A DNA stretch of 48,708 nt from Haloprofundus marisrubri (GTDB taxonomy: Archaea; Halobacteriota; Halobacteria; Halobacteriales; Haloferacaceae), in NCBI RefSeq assembly GCF_001469955.1, contig NZ_LOPU01000038.1:1-48708 (forward strand), in the 5' to 3' direction. A model generated the notes under the pieces. That model saw only the letters and a list, made by a program, of their open reading frames with translations, was not told the DNA's origin and did no database searches. Positions 41,563 to 48,611 of the stretch are shown piece by piece. The translations under genes and the position numbers were made by a program. Each line of letters starts with the position of its first letter. Position 1 is the stretch's first letter.

Positions 41563-41915
41563 GTTAGCCGTGTCCTCCGTTTCGACCGGGAGCAGGCACT
41601 CGTGCGACGGGATACGTCGGAGTGTTTTGTTCCAGTGTCATGGGTAAATTCGTTCTGCGACTTGAGGGTCGAGTGAACGAACAAGCCTATACGTGGTACA
41701 ATCATTGTTATACGCTAATTGACGACGGGCAACCCAGTCCTAATCACGAGAAGGAACCGCCGTATCGGGGTCCTCGGCCGGTTGAACGGAGGTTTTTGGA
41801 AAATCCTGCTCAGAACTGCTCGGAGAGGGAATAATCGGTAAAAAAGACTGACGCAGTAGCTGACATCAGGTGAGGGTCGTGAAAAATCAAAAAGAAGGCC
41901 GTCGATAGCGAACGG
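41563..41915. other. glmS leader and intergenic region
   Basis: 353 bases with no supported gene. GTATAACAATG on the minus strand (41712-41702) could be a glmS promoter, but at 150 bases it is further away than the other boxes. AATTAGCGTATAAC here recurs at 45636. T-rich minus-strand tracts near 41838 and 41881-41897 fit termination of the DUF7344 gene. Confidence 0.5.
41881..41897 (-). terminator. T-rich terminator candidate for the 41916 gene
   Basis: On the minus strand this reads TTCTTTTTGATTTTTC, about 20 bases after the stop at 41916. Confidence 0.5.
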
Positions 41916-42500
41916 CTACTTGATTCGAGAGAACTTCTCGGCGGCGACTCGTCGAGTCTCGCGCACGTCGCGCGCGTGAACCAACGAGACGGCGAGAACC
42001 GACGCGACGAACGCGACGGTGACGAGAACCTGAAGCAGTTGGCCGACGGCGGCTAGTTGAAAGAGGATGGCGAACGACCCGCCGACGAGACTGAGACCGA
42101 GGTACCGTTTCTCCCATTCGGTTTCGGTTTCAGCGTCGTCGTTCAGGTACATACCGAGAAGGTCGGCGTTCTCCGAGAGCGTGATGTTGCCGCGGTCCTG
42201 CTCGTACTCGATGATACCCGCCTTATCCATCTTCGGAAGGTGGGTCTGGTAGAGTGCGACGTAGACGCGCTTGCGCTGGTCGGAGTTGAGTTCCTGAACT
42301 TCGATGTCGTTCTCCCAGGCTGCGACCTGTTCTGCGAGTTCCGAGAGCGTGACCGTCCGCTCGACCTCCATGAGGTATCGGAAAATGTCACGACGACGGC
42401 GATTCTTCAGCAGCTCGAAAATGACGTCGAGCGTTAGCTGCTCCTCGCTGTCTTGTTGTGACTCTTGGAGTTTCTTGAACTGACTTTCAGTGACACTCAT
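41916..42500 (-). CDS. DUF7344 winged-helix protein with two TM helices (4 of 4)
   Basis: 194 residues. The winged helix is VIFELLKNRRRRDIFRYLMEVERTVTLSELAEQVAAWENDIEVQELNSDQRKRVYVALYQTHLPKMDKAGIIEYEQDRGNITLSENADLL, followed by YLGLSLVGGSFAILFQLAAVG and LLQVLVTVAFVASVLAVSLV as TM segments. It is the longest copy, with an extra Gln/Glu-rich N-terminal part and an Arg/Lys-rich tail. Positioned between glmS and glmM, so a role in amino-sugar control is possible but not shown. Confidence 0.87.
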   Translation of the reverse strand: MSVTESQFKKLQESQQDSEEQLTLDVIFELLKNRRRRDIFRYLMEVERTVTLSELAEQVAAWENDIEVQELNSDQRKRVYVALYQTHLPKMDKAGIIEYEQDRGNITLSENADLLGMYLNDDAETETEWEKRYLGLSLVGGSFAILFQLAAVGQLLQVLVTVAFVASVLAVSLVHARDVRETRRVAAEKFSRIK

Positions 42501-43150
42501 CTGCAGAACACGCTTCCGTTGCTGTCGCTGCTGACCGACTGAGTGTCGTCACTGTAGTTATTCGCCGAGTGGAGACGCCGCTCTAGAGACCGCATCCGTG
42601 CTTGCATGGTTGACACACCAGTTATCAATCACTACTCATTACATGATAAGCGCGCTCATCCATTTCACAGGGCGCGAAAACTACACCCGGAATTTGCATC
42701 AATTGAAACTAACGTTTGTCGATGCATACCGTGAATCCGCCCGAGCATAACCACAGAACATCAGAAAACAGTGAGAGCCTACGAGGACAGCGTGTTTCGT
42801 AAGGTGACGTTGCCCGAGCGCGCACTCGTTATCAGACACACCGAAAGACACGTTCTGAGCACTCTGGGCCCGTTTTTCTGGTATCGATAGGACGCGGCTC
42901 GGCAGTCAGAACACTTCGCTGCACACAGCACCACGAACACAACTCTATCAGGGCGCGTTCGCACGCGGATGGCGTGAGGGAGGACGTACCACCGAGCAAC
43001 GACATTACACGTGCAGACAAAGCGACGTTAACCGAGTATCTCCCTCAGTGACGCTCGTTGGCTGATTTCGTGGCCCGAGTAGGTGTCTGTTTTAGACATC
43101 CTTGTTAGGAGACGTATACTAATGCTGTTTCCGGGGGGTTTGAACGTATA
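42501..43150. other. AT-richer intergenic region before glmM
   Basis: 650 bases between divergent genes. Two short minus-strand frames exist (42779-42964 and 42832-43020), but they are Arg/Cys/Ser-rich and overlap each other, so I call neither. GC is lower than in the neighbours. A TGTCT-GTTTT-AGACA inverted repeat lies at 43084-43098, just before the glmM promoter box. An RNA gene cannot be excluded. Confidence 0.5.
43116..43127 (+). promoter_or_regulatory. Possible ATAACAAAG-like box, glmM
   Basis: ATACTAATGCTG, 35 bases before the ATG at 43151. Core only partly matches; included for its spacing. Confidence 0.35.
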
Positions 43151-44494
43151 ATGTTCGGGACCAGTGGAATACGTGGCCCCGTCGGGAGAGTCATCACGGC
43201 AGACCTCGCTCTCGATGTCGGCCGAGCCCTCGCTTCTCAAGGTGCGAAGACGATTGTCGTGGGGCGAGACCCACGCGAGAGCGGATCCGCGCTCGCGGAC
43301 GCAGTGAGCGCCGGTGCTCGTGAGTGCGGTGCGGACGTCATCCGTCTCGGCGTCGCCGCGACGCCAACAATTGCGCGAAGCGTCGGCTGGCTCGACGCGG
43401 ACGCCGGCGTCGCCGTTACAGCCTCGCACAACCCATCGACAGATAACGGCTTCAAACTCTGGACGCCGAGCGGGCAGGCGTTCGACCGCCCGAAACGGCG
43501 CGAGATTACCCGGCGAATCAACAGTGAGGCGTTCGAGTTCGCCGACTGGGATGGCCACGGCAGCGAGTGGTCGTGGGACCAAGCGATAGAGACGCACGCA
43601 AACCGAATCGAGACGGCGCTCGACCCGATTCGAGGACTGACCGTCGCCGTCGACGTCGGCAATGGCGCTGGCGGCGTCGTCGCGGACGCGCTCGAACGAC
43701 TCGGCTGTTCGGTCGAAACGCTCAACGGGCAGCCTGACGGTCGATTCCCGGGTCGTCCGAGCGAACCGACCGCCGAGAACTGCAAGTCGCTCTGTGAGTT
43801 CGTCGCTGCGACCGACGCAGACCTCGGTATCGCCCACGATGGCGACGCAGACCGAATGATGGCAGTCACCGAGACGGGAGAGTTCGTCTCGGGTGACGTA
43901 CTGCTCGCGCTGTTCGCCCGCGAAGCAGTCAGACCTGGCAAGCAGGTCGCAGTCCCCGTCGACACCAGTCTCCTCGTCGACGACGTGGTCACCGAAGCCG
44001 GTGGTTCGGTCGTGCGAACGAAAGTAGGCGACGTATACGTGGCTGCCGAGGCCGCAAAACCCGACGTTGTGTTCGGCGGTGAGCCGAGCGGTGCGTGGAT
44101 ATGGCCCGACGAGACACTGTGCCCGGACGGTCCGTTCGCCGCCTGTCAACTGGCGTGGCTCGTGAGCAAACAGGGCCCGCTCTCGTCGCTCGTGTCGAGC
44201 ATCGAACGATATCCGATTCGCCGGAAATCGATACGTGTCGACGACGAGTTGTCGACGATTGAAACCGTTCAAGAGCGCCTCACAGCCCAGTATGCCGCCG
44301 TCGACACGACCGACGGGGTCCGCGTCGAACGCGACGACGGCTGGTTCCTCGTCCGTGCCAGCGGAACCGAACCGATAATCCGACTCACCGCAGAAGCTCG
44401 GACTGACGCCGAAGCCGACGCGCTGCTGGCCGAAGTGAGCGAACTCGTCGAAGCGTCGAGAGAAAAAGTACCGAGAATCGACCTCTCGGACTGA
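43151..44494 (+). CDS. glmM: Phosphoglucosamine mutase (GlmM-like)
   Basis: 447 residues of the alpha-D-phosphohexomutase superfamily. The phosphoserine is Ser92 in VTASHNPSTDNG, the metal loop is IAHDGDADRMM, the sugar-binding loop is FGGEPSGAWIW, and the phosphate-binding loop is VRASGTEPIIRLTAEA. It converts GlcN-6-P to GlcN-1-P, the step after GlmS; phosphoglucomutase or phosphomannomutase activity is the alternative. With GlmS the replicon has two of the three steps to UDP-GlcNAc, but no GlmU-type acetyl/uridyltransferase. Confidence 0.92.
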   Translation: MFGTSGIRGPVGRVITADLALDVGRALASQGAKTIVVGRDPRESGSALADAVSAGARECGADVIRLGVAATPTIARSVGWLDADAGVAVTASHNPSTDNGFKLWTPSGQAFDRPKRREITRRINSEAFEFADWDGHGSEWSWDQAIETHANRIETALDPIRGLTVAVDVGNGAGGVVADALERLGCSVETLNGQPDGRFPGRPSEPTAENCKSLCEFVAATDADLGIAHDGDADRMMAVTETGEFVSGDVLLALFAREAVRPGKQVAVPVDTSLLVDDVVTEAGGSVVRTKVGDVYVAAEAAKPDVVFGGEPSGAWIWPDETLCPDGPFAACQLAWLVSKQGPLSSLVSSIERYPIRRKSIRVDDELSTIETVQERLTAQYAAVDTTDGVRVERDDGWFLVRASGTEPIIRLTAEARTDAEADALLAEVSELVEASREKVPRIDLSD

Positions 44495-44587
44495 GCCGCC
44501 CGTTTCACAACGTTCAGCGCCGTAAGCTTTCGTTTCGTGTGAAACCGACTCCTGTTCTTACGTGGCACCCAGCTTATTTACTATTCG

Positions 44588-45508
44588 ATGACGCGGACCG
44601 TCGAGCAGCGCACGGGAGACAGAGGCGACGAGTGCCCGGACTGCGGAGGGCCGCTCGTCACCGACACGGAGCGAGGGGAACTCGTCTGTGACTCGTGTGG
44701 TCTCGTAGCAGAAGAAACTGCTATCGACCGAGGGGCAGAGTGGCGTGCATTCAACAAACAGGAGCGGGACAGTCGCTCGCGTGTCGGAGCGCCGATAACG
44801 CAGATGATACACGACAAGGGGCTGACGACCGAAATCGGCGCGGGCAACCGCGACGCACACGGTCGAATGATAGACTCCGAGAAGCGACGACAGCTGTCGC
44901 GCATGCGCACGTGGCAAGAACGGATTCGAACGCGCAACGCGGACGAGCGAAATCTGCAGTACGCGCTCAGCGAAATCGACCGGATGTCGAGTGCGCTGGG
45001 GATTCCGGATTCGGTCCGAGAGGTGGCGGCGGTCATCTACCGACAGGCGCTCAACAAGGACCTGATTCGCGGACGTTCTATCGAGGGCATCTCGACGAGC
45101 GCGCTGTACGCGGCCTGCCGTCAGGGCAACGTACCGCGAAGTCTGGAGGAGGTGTCGAGTGTCTCACGCGTCGAGCAGCGCGAAATCGGTCGGTCGTACC
45201 GGTATATCGCAGACGAACTCGACCTGCAACTGGAGCCGACCGACCCCGCGCAGTATCTACCGCGCTTCTGCTCGAAACTCGGCGTCAGCCACGAGGTGCA
45301 GGCGCAGGCACGCGAGATTCTGGAGAAGACGACTGCGACGGGGCTTCACTCCGGGAAATCACCGCCGGGATACGCCGCCGCGGCCATCTACGCCGCAGCA
45401 GTACTCACCGATACGAATCTCACACAGCGAGAGGTCGCAGAGGTCGCACAAGTGACCGACGTGACGATTCGGAACCGCTACCGCGAGCAGCTCGAAGTCG
45501 TCACGTAG
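44588..45508 (+). CDS. tfb: Transcription initiation factor IIB (TFB)
   Basis: 306 residues. The N-terminal zinc ribbon has Cys16, Cys19, Cys34 and Cys37 (CPDCG and CDSCG). The B-reader/linker region follows (AEWRAFNKQERDSRSRVGAPITQMIHDKGLTTEIG), then two cyclin folds (NLQYALSEIDRMSSALGIPDSVREVAAVIYRQALNK and PAQYLPRFCSKLGVSHEVQAQAREILEKT) with the C-terminal HTH-like VTIRNRYREQL. All parts are intact, so it should be a working factor. Haloarchaea carry several TFBs that select promoters with different TBPs. A plasmid copy beside a glycan locus with its own promoter box is suggestive (inference). A CTTATTTA run sits only about 12 bases before the ATG. Confidence 0.96.
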   Translation: MTRTVEQRTGDRGDECPDCGGPLVTDTERGELVCDSCGLVAEETAIDRGAEWRAFNKQERDSRSRVGAPITQMIHDKGLTTEIGAGNRDAHGRMIDSEKRRQLSRMRTWQERIRTRNADERNLQYALSEIDRMSSALGIPDSVREVAAVIYRQALNKDLIRGRSIEGISTSALYAACRQGNVPRSLEEVSSVSRVEQREIGRSYRYIADELDLQLEPTDPAQYLPRFCSKLGVSHEVQAQAREILEKTTATGLHSGKSPPGYAAAAIYAAAVLTDTNLTQREVAEVAQVTDVTIRNRYREQLEVVT

Positions 45509-45512
45509 AGTC

Positions 45513-45530
45513 TCGGTCGAAACAGACCGA
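45513..45530 (+). terminator. Hairpin after tfb
   Basis: TCGGTC and GACCGA form a perfect 6-bp stem with the loop GAAACA, 5 bases after the tfb stop. Confidence 0.45.
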
Positions 45531-45606
45531 CGACGGAGTCCGCAGCGGCGCGTCGGCGAGCAGTCGCCGGATTTTGTGCAGATAGTGCCGTATCACGACC
45601 TTCGTC

Positions 45607-45618
45607 CCCTAATTAGGG
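45607..45618. promoter_or_regulatory. 12-bp perfect palindrome
   Basis: CCCTAATTAGGG, followed 18 bases later by AATTAGCGTATAAC. The position before the small frame at 45668 suggests a promoter or operator, but this rests on sequence symmetry alone. Confidence 0.35.
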
Positions 45619-45667
45619 TGCGGTTTCAACTCGGTAATTAGCGTATAACGAAGGGGGTAGCTCTTCT

Positions 45668-45820
45668 ATGAAAGTAGTGGCGCACGTGGACTTCCCTCGA
45701 GCGCTGGGCCGGCACTTGCCCGGATGTCGGTTCGCAGGCCACCTGCGCTTGCTCGGCTACTGGCCGTGGAGCCGAGACGAAGGCGTCGGTCTGCACCCTT
45801 TTGACGAACTCACACCGTGA
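45668..45820 (+). CDS. Possible 50-residue small protein
   Basis: ATG to TGA frame of 50 codons starting MKVVAHVDFPRALGRHLPGC and ending HPFDELTP, with several Trp, His and Arg residues and no TM segment. A GGGGGT element lies about 9 bases before the ATG. Third-position GC is high, as expected for a gene, but the protein is not acidic, and no family is recognised. It could be a decayed fragment of a larger gene. The opposite strand is also open here (45892 to 45638), which weakens the case. Confidence 0.3.
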   Translation: MKVVAHVDFPRALGRHLPGCRFAGHLRLLGYWPWSRDEGVGLHPFDELTP

Positions 45821-45932
45821 GCGGGGCGTCCATCGTCGATACGAAGTCGACGAAAAGCGACCGAAATCGCAATCAGCGAGACCGAGTTGCATCGGCGACC
45901 GGCACCCAGTGATTACCTGGTCATCTAGCAGC

Positions 45933-46361
45933 TCAGTTGTCGGTGTCGGACAACTCTTCAGTGCGGTCGGCGACGGCCTCCGGCCGGTCCATTGCGACTT
46001 GGATTAAGGCAGTGTGGAGTTCGCGTTTCTGTGCGTCCTCGATTTCGGGATAGTCGAGGGTCAACCGTTTCAGGAACCGGCGAAGGTCACGACGCGTCTC
46101 TTCGGGCAGATACAGCGTCGTCGGTACCCACTCGGGTACTTCTTCGGTGCTGGATGCGTCGTCGGTCTCGGCCTCCGGGTTCGAACCACTCGAGGACGTC
46201 GGCTCGGTTTCGGTGCCGGAGCTAGTCTCCGATTGGTCGGAGTTCGACTCGTCTCCTTCCCCATCTGCCTGCTGCGAGTCGCCGGCCGAACTCTTCGCTG
46301 CGCCGAATCGGTCGCCGAGTCGCCGCGTCGAGCGCTCGAGTTCTTCGTCTTTTTGGGTCAC
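45933..46361 (-). CDS. ParA-associated acidic protein, putative partition partner
   Basis: 142 residues. The first 80 are a disordered Ser/Glu/Asp-rich segment (SSAGDSQQADGEGDES and similar). The C-terminal 60 (WVPTTLYLPEETRRDLRRFLKRLTLDYPEIEDAQKRELHTALIQVAM) look like a ribbon-helix-helix-type beginning, with TTLYLPEETRRDL matching a beta-strand plus helix A. RHH proteins next to parA often act as the centromere-binding partner and autorepressor. GTG 46361 is chosen because AGGAG lies seven bases upstream; the frame stays open to 46457. Same strand as parA, about 100 bases downstream of its stop, with an inverted repeat in the gap. Confidence 0.75.
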   Translation of the reverse strand: MTQKDEELERSTRRLGDRFGAAKSSAGDSQQADGEGDESNSDQSETSSGTETEPTSSSGSNPEAETDDASSTEEVPEWVPTTLYLPEETRRDLRRFLKRLTLDYPEIEDAQKRELHTALIQVAMDRPEAVADRTEELSDTDN

Positions 46362-46445
46362 GAGAGGTCTCCTGGGCGTACAGAGTGGTCCGTAAATCGT
46401 ACTTTCGCCGTTCCCTCTTCCACATCTCTGTGGTGGAAACGCGAT

Positions 46446-46462
46446 ATAATGCAACACATTAT
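46446..46462. promoter_or_regulatory. ATAATG-CAACA-CATTAT operator-like inverted repeat
   Basis: Perfect 6-bp arms around a 5-base spacer, just after the parA stop and before the partner gene. The minus strand reads ATTATATCGCG over it, a possible TATA box. Related AATGCA/TGCATT sites lie at the parA promoter. Confidence 0.55.
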
Positions 46463-47242
46463 TTAATTCACGCTCCGTTCGACGTCCGCTGCGAGGCGGT
46501 CGAACACGGGAATCATGTCGGAGTCGTCGTTGTAGGCGTAGAGTGTCTCTCCTCTCCGCATTGCGTACTTGATATCTGCCCGTTTCCGAATCTCGTACGG
46601 AAGAACGAGTTCTTCGAGTCCAGGGGTCGAGCGAATCGTTTCGAGCGTCGACTCCGCGACACCGTCGCGAGGGACCAGATTCGGTGCGATACCCAGAATG
46701 TCGACGTCGATGCCGAACGCGGCCTCGATTTCTTCGATTTCGTCGAGTGCCATCTCCAGAGCATCGAGCGACGAATCCTCGGCCTGAATCGGAATCAGCA
46801 GCCGGCGTGATGCGAGAATCGCGTTGTCAGTGAGAACACCTAGATTCGGTGGACTATCGACGAGTACGTAGTCGTAGCTACCGCCCGGCAGCGCCGATAT
46901 GACGTTCTGAAGTCGGCGTTCTCTGTTTCTAGCGTTCGAGAGCGCATCGGCGACGCCGCGCATGTCGTAGTTGCTGGGTACGAGGTCGATGTCTTCGTCG
47001 GTCGTGACGATGAGGTCAGTCGGGTCACCGTGTCCGCTGTTAGTGAGATGAAGTGCGATGTTGTCGATTTCCCCCCGGTAGAGTTCCTCCTTGAGTCCGA
47101 AGTGACGAGTGAGATATCCCTGCGGGTCGAGGTCGATGGCCAACACACGGTGGCCCCGATTTGCCAGTCCGACCGCGAGATGGGCGGTGATGGTCGTTTT
47201 CCCGACCCCTCCTTTCTGATTCGTAATGGCTATCGTATGCAC
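46463..47242 (-). CDS. parA: ParA family partition ATPase
   Basis: 259 residues. The deviant Walker A KGGVGKTT is at residues 10-17 (IAITNQKGGVGKTTITAHLAVGLA), the A' motif is LAIDLDPQGYLTRHFG, and the Walker B-like motif is YVLVDSPPNLGVLT. There is no N-terminal HTH, so it is a small ParA of the Soj/type Ib kind, which drives segregation of the replicon by forming ATP-dependent patterns on the nucleoid with a centromere-binding partner. GTG 47242 is chosen because homology starts there, although the frame is open to 47590. The 45933 gene is the likely partner. Confidence 0.94.
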   Translation of the reverse strand: MHTIAITNQKGGVGKTTITAHLAVGLANRGHRVLAIDLDPQGYLTRHFGLKEELYRGEIDNIALHLTNSGHGDPTDLIVTTDEDIDLVPSNYDMRGVADALSNARNRERRLQNVISALPGGSYDYVLVDSPPNLGVLTDNAILASRRLLIPIQAEDSSLDALEMALDEIEEIEAAFGIDVDILGIAPNLVPRDGVAESTLETIRSTPGLEELVLPYEIRKRADIKYAMRRGETLYAYNDDSDMIPVFDRLAADVERSVN

Positions 47243-47261
47243 GTCTGTCGGCAGTTCAAAA

Positions 47262-47314
47262 AGTAATGCAATAACGTTTCGGGTGCAGTAAATTAGATAA
47301 TGCAGTGCATTTTT
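47262..47314. promoter_or_regulatory. parA promoter region with AATGCA/TGCATT repeats
   Basis: GTAATGCAATAAC (about 47262-47274) and the perfect dyad AATGCA-G-TGCATT (47299-47311) lie 20-70 bases before the parA GTG. They share their half-site with 46446-46462. Candidate operator or parS-like sites for the partner protein. Confidence 0.55.
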
Positions 47315-47415
47315 TGATGTTGTGAATTTCGGGTGTGGTGCGTGGCAGAGAAATCGGGGAACGAACGAGAGCGAAGAAAAACGAGCGAAAACGAACCAAA
47401 GCGCTCCCACAGCGA

Positions 47416-47432
47416 CGAGTCGAAACAGACGA
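47416..47432 (+). repeat. ORB-like box 1
   Basis: GAGTCGAAACAGACGAA; the 16-mer AGTCGAAACAGACGAA differs from the reverse strand of 48356-48371 only at its second base, and has the GTCGAAAC core of haloarchaeal origin recognition boxes. Confidence 0.45.
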
Positions 47433-47525
47433 ATTAGATCTTTCACGAACGGGCCGGAGAGTTCGCCGAGTCGACCGACAGAAGTCGGGAGTTCCCGCCG
47501 GTACGGACGAGTACGCGTTACACTG

Positions 47526-47545
47526 TGTACAAGAAGAGTTGTACA
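47526..47545. promoter_or_regulatory. TGTACAA-GAAGAG-TTGTACA palindrome
   Basis: Perfect 7-bp arms with a 6-base spacer, about 280 bases upstream of parA in the origin region. Candidate site for a dimeric protein, for example a centromere or copy-control factor. Confidence 0.45.
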
Positions 47546-47614
47546 GAGTAAATACGATCGAATCGTCTCGATATCTGTTGCAAGTTTCAATGCGGACCGC
47601 AGAGATGGAAACGC

Positions 47615-47637
47615 AGCCGGGGTCCGAACCCCCGGCT
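47615..47637. other. 8-bp GC-rich hairpin
   Basis: AGCCGGGG and CCCCGGCT pair perfectly around the 7-base loop TCCGAAC. It resembles a tRNA T-arm at first sight but the paired bases do not fit one. May be a structure element of the origin or a terminator. Confidence 0.45.
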
Positions 47638-47733
47638 TGTGCCGGATGTCCGCCTTTTCAGGTCTCTCTATAGCGACGTATCGTGTATCCAGTTAGCCGA
47701 CAGGACGAACGAAGAATCACGGATGTGGATGGA

Positions 47734-47754
47734 ACTCCAGTCGAAACACGGGTC
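47734..47754 (+). repeat. ORB-like box 2 (best match)
   Basis: ACTCCAGTCGAAACACGGGT followed by C: closest in the replicon to the haloarchaeal ORB pattern of TCCA, then GAAAC, then a G-run. Confidence 0.55.
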
Positions 47755-47820
47755 AAAAAAGCTCGATAGTGATGAAAGACCAACTGATTCTCGAAGAAGA
47801 GCCGAGATTCAGACACACAC

Positions 47821-47842
47821 ACCACCGCCGCGAATGTAACGG
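47821..47842 (-). repeat. Iteron-like repeat, copy B (inverted)
   Basis: The minus strand reads CCGTTACATTCGCGGCGG then TGGT. It shares CCGTTACATTCGCGGCG with copy A and ACATTCGCGGCGGTGGT with copy D; copy C lacks the first A. Confidence 0.65.
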
Positions 47843-47934
47843 TCTCGAGGGAGGGGGAGGGCGAGAAAAGGCGGAGACCGTTGCCGGTGAATCGTCCGCA
47901 AAGGAAAGGAAGGAGACATATCGGGTAGCTGTTG

Positions 47935-47992
47935 TTTAGGATCTAAATAGAACCAATTAAATACTAACAACGCGAAAATTCCAGTAAGTTAA
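47935..47992. other. AT-rich stretch, candidate DNA unwinding element
   Basis: Long A/T-rich run (ATCTAAATAGAACCAATTAA and around) in an otherwise GC-rich replicon, between ORB-like boxes at 47734 and 48042. Candidate site of strand opening. Confidence 0.5.
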
Positions 47993-48041
47993 CTTCGTTG
48001 CGAAACAGGAAAGCAACGATACTTCGTTGCTTGTGGGGTTC

Positions 48042-48062
48042 GTGCAGTTGAAACGGGTGTTC
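48042..48062 (+). repeat. ORB-like box 3
   Basis: GTGCAGTTGAAACGGGTGTT then C: GAAAC followed by GGGTGT, same orientation as box 2, about 50 bases beyond the AT-rich stretch. Confidence 0.45.
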
Positions 48063-48355
48063 ACGTCTCTTCGGGTTGCTGGTTCGTGTCTGCGCGTCAC
48101 CTCCGGTCTCAGCGTCTCTGTCCGCATCTCGTTGAGATACACCGTGTCTTTCCCAGCAACAACCTCCGCTTCTTCTCCACCCCCCTCTCTCGTACGCGTT
48201 ACATCCGCGAGACTGGTGTGTGTGAGGTCGACCCCCAGAAGCACCACTGAAAACACCCTCTACACCCTTCTGGACCTTTGTAAGCCTCGAAACCGTTTTG
48301 AGACCTAATTTACATTAGCGATGGTACCCCCTCTCAGACTCCCCAAAATGACGGC

Positions 48356-48379
48356 TTCGTCTGTTTCGACTGTTTCGAC
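48356..48379 (-). repeat. Tandem ORB-like core, inverted
   Basis: The minus strand holds AGTCGAAACAGTCGAAACAG, two GTCGAAACA cores 10 bases apart, followed by ACGAA. Orientation is opposite to boxes 1-3. Confidence 0.45.
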
Positions 48380-48565
48380 TCGATCTACAATTTCTGGTGG
48401 AGTTTTATCGTGGAGATTCTGGCGGTTCCTCTCCGTCACTTCTGCCCGACCCGTAACTAGTCTACAATCCTACTAGTCAGCTATCTTTTGACTTATAGAG
48501 CCTAAGCGAGAAAGCCCATGACTTGGGTCGTGAGAGAATGTCACACTGTTCGGTTCGAGGGTTTT

Positions 48566-48586
48566 CATTCGCGGCGGTGGTGTCTC
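48566..48586 (+). repeat. Iteron-like repeat, copy C
   Basis: 21 bases identical to 48612-48632 (CATTCGCGGCGGTGGTGTCT then C). First of two direct copies, 46 bases apart start to start. Confidence 0.7.
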
Positions 48587-48611
48587 CCGTCTTCGACGAA
48601 TTCCTCGAATA

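Larger units (their letters stand above)
45509..45932. other. Intergenic region after tfb
   Basis: 424 bases between convergent genes. It contains a terminator hairpin (45513-45530), a perfect 12-bp palindrome (45607-45618), the sequence AATTAGCGTATAAC shared with the glmS leader, and a possible 50-codon frame (45668-45820). No other coding frame is supported. Confidence 0.55.

Noticed and set aside
39811-41676. Long plus-strand open frame of about 621 codons
   Set aside because: Antisense shadow of glmS; the minus strand has all GlmS motifs.
47615-47637. tRNA T-arm lookalike
   Set aside because: GGTCCGAACC recalls a T-loop, but stem pairing and spacing do not fit and no acceptor or anticodon arm is present; it is a simple hairpin.
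47957-48256. Minus-strand frame of 99 codons in the origin region
   Set aside because: Not acidic, no domain, and it overlaps ORB-like boxes and the AT-rich stretch.
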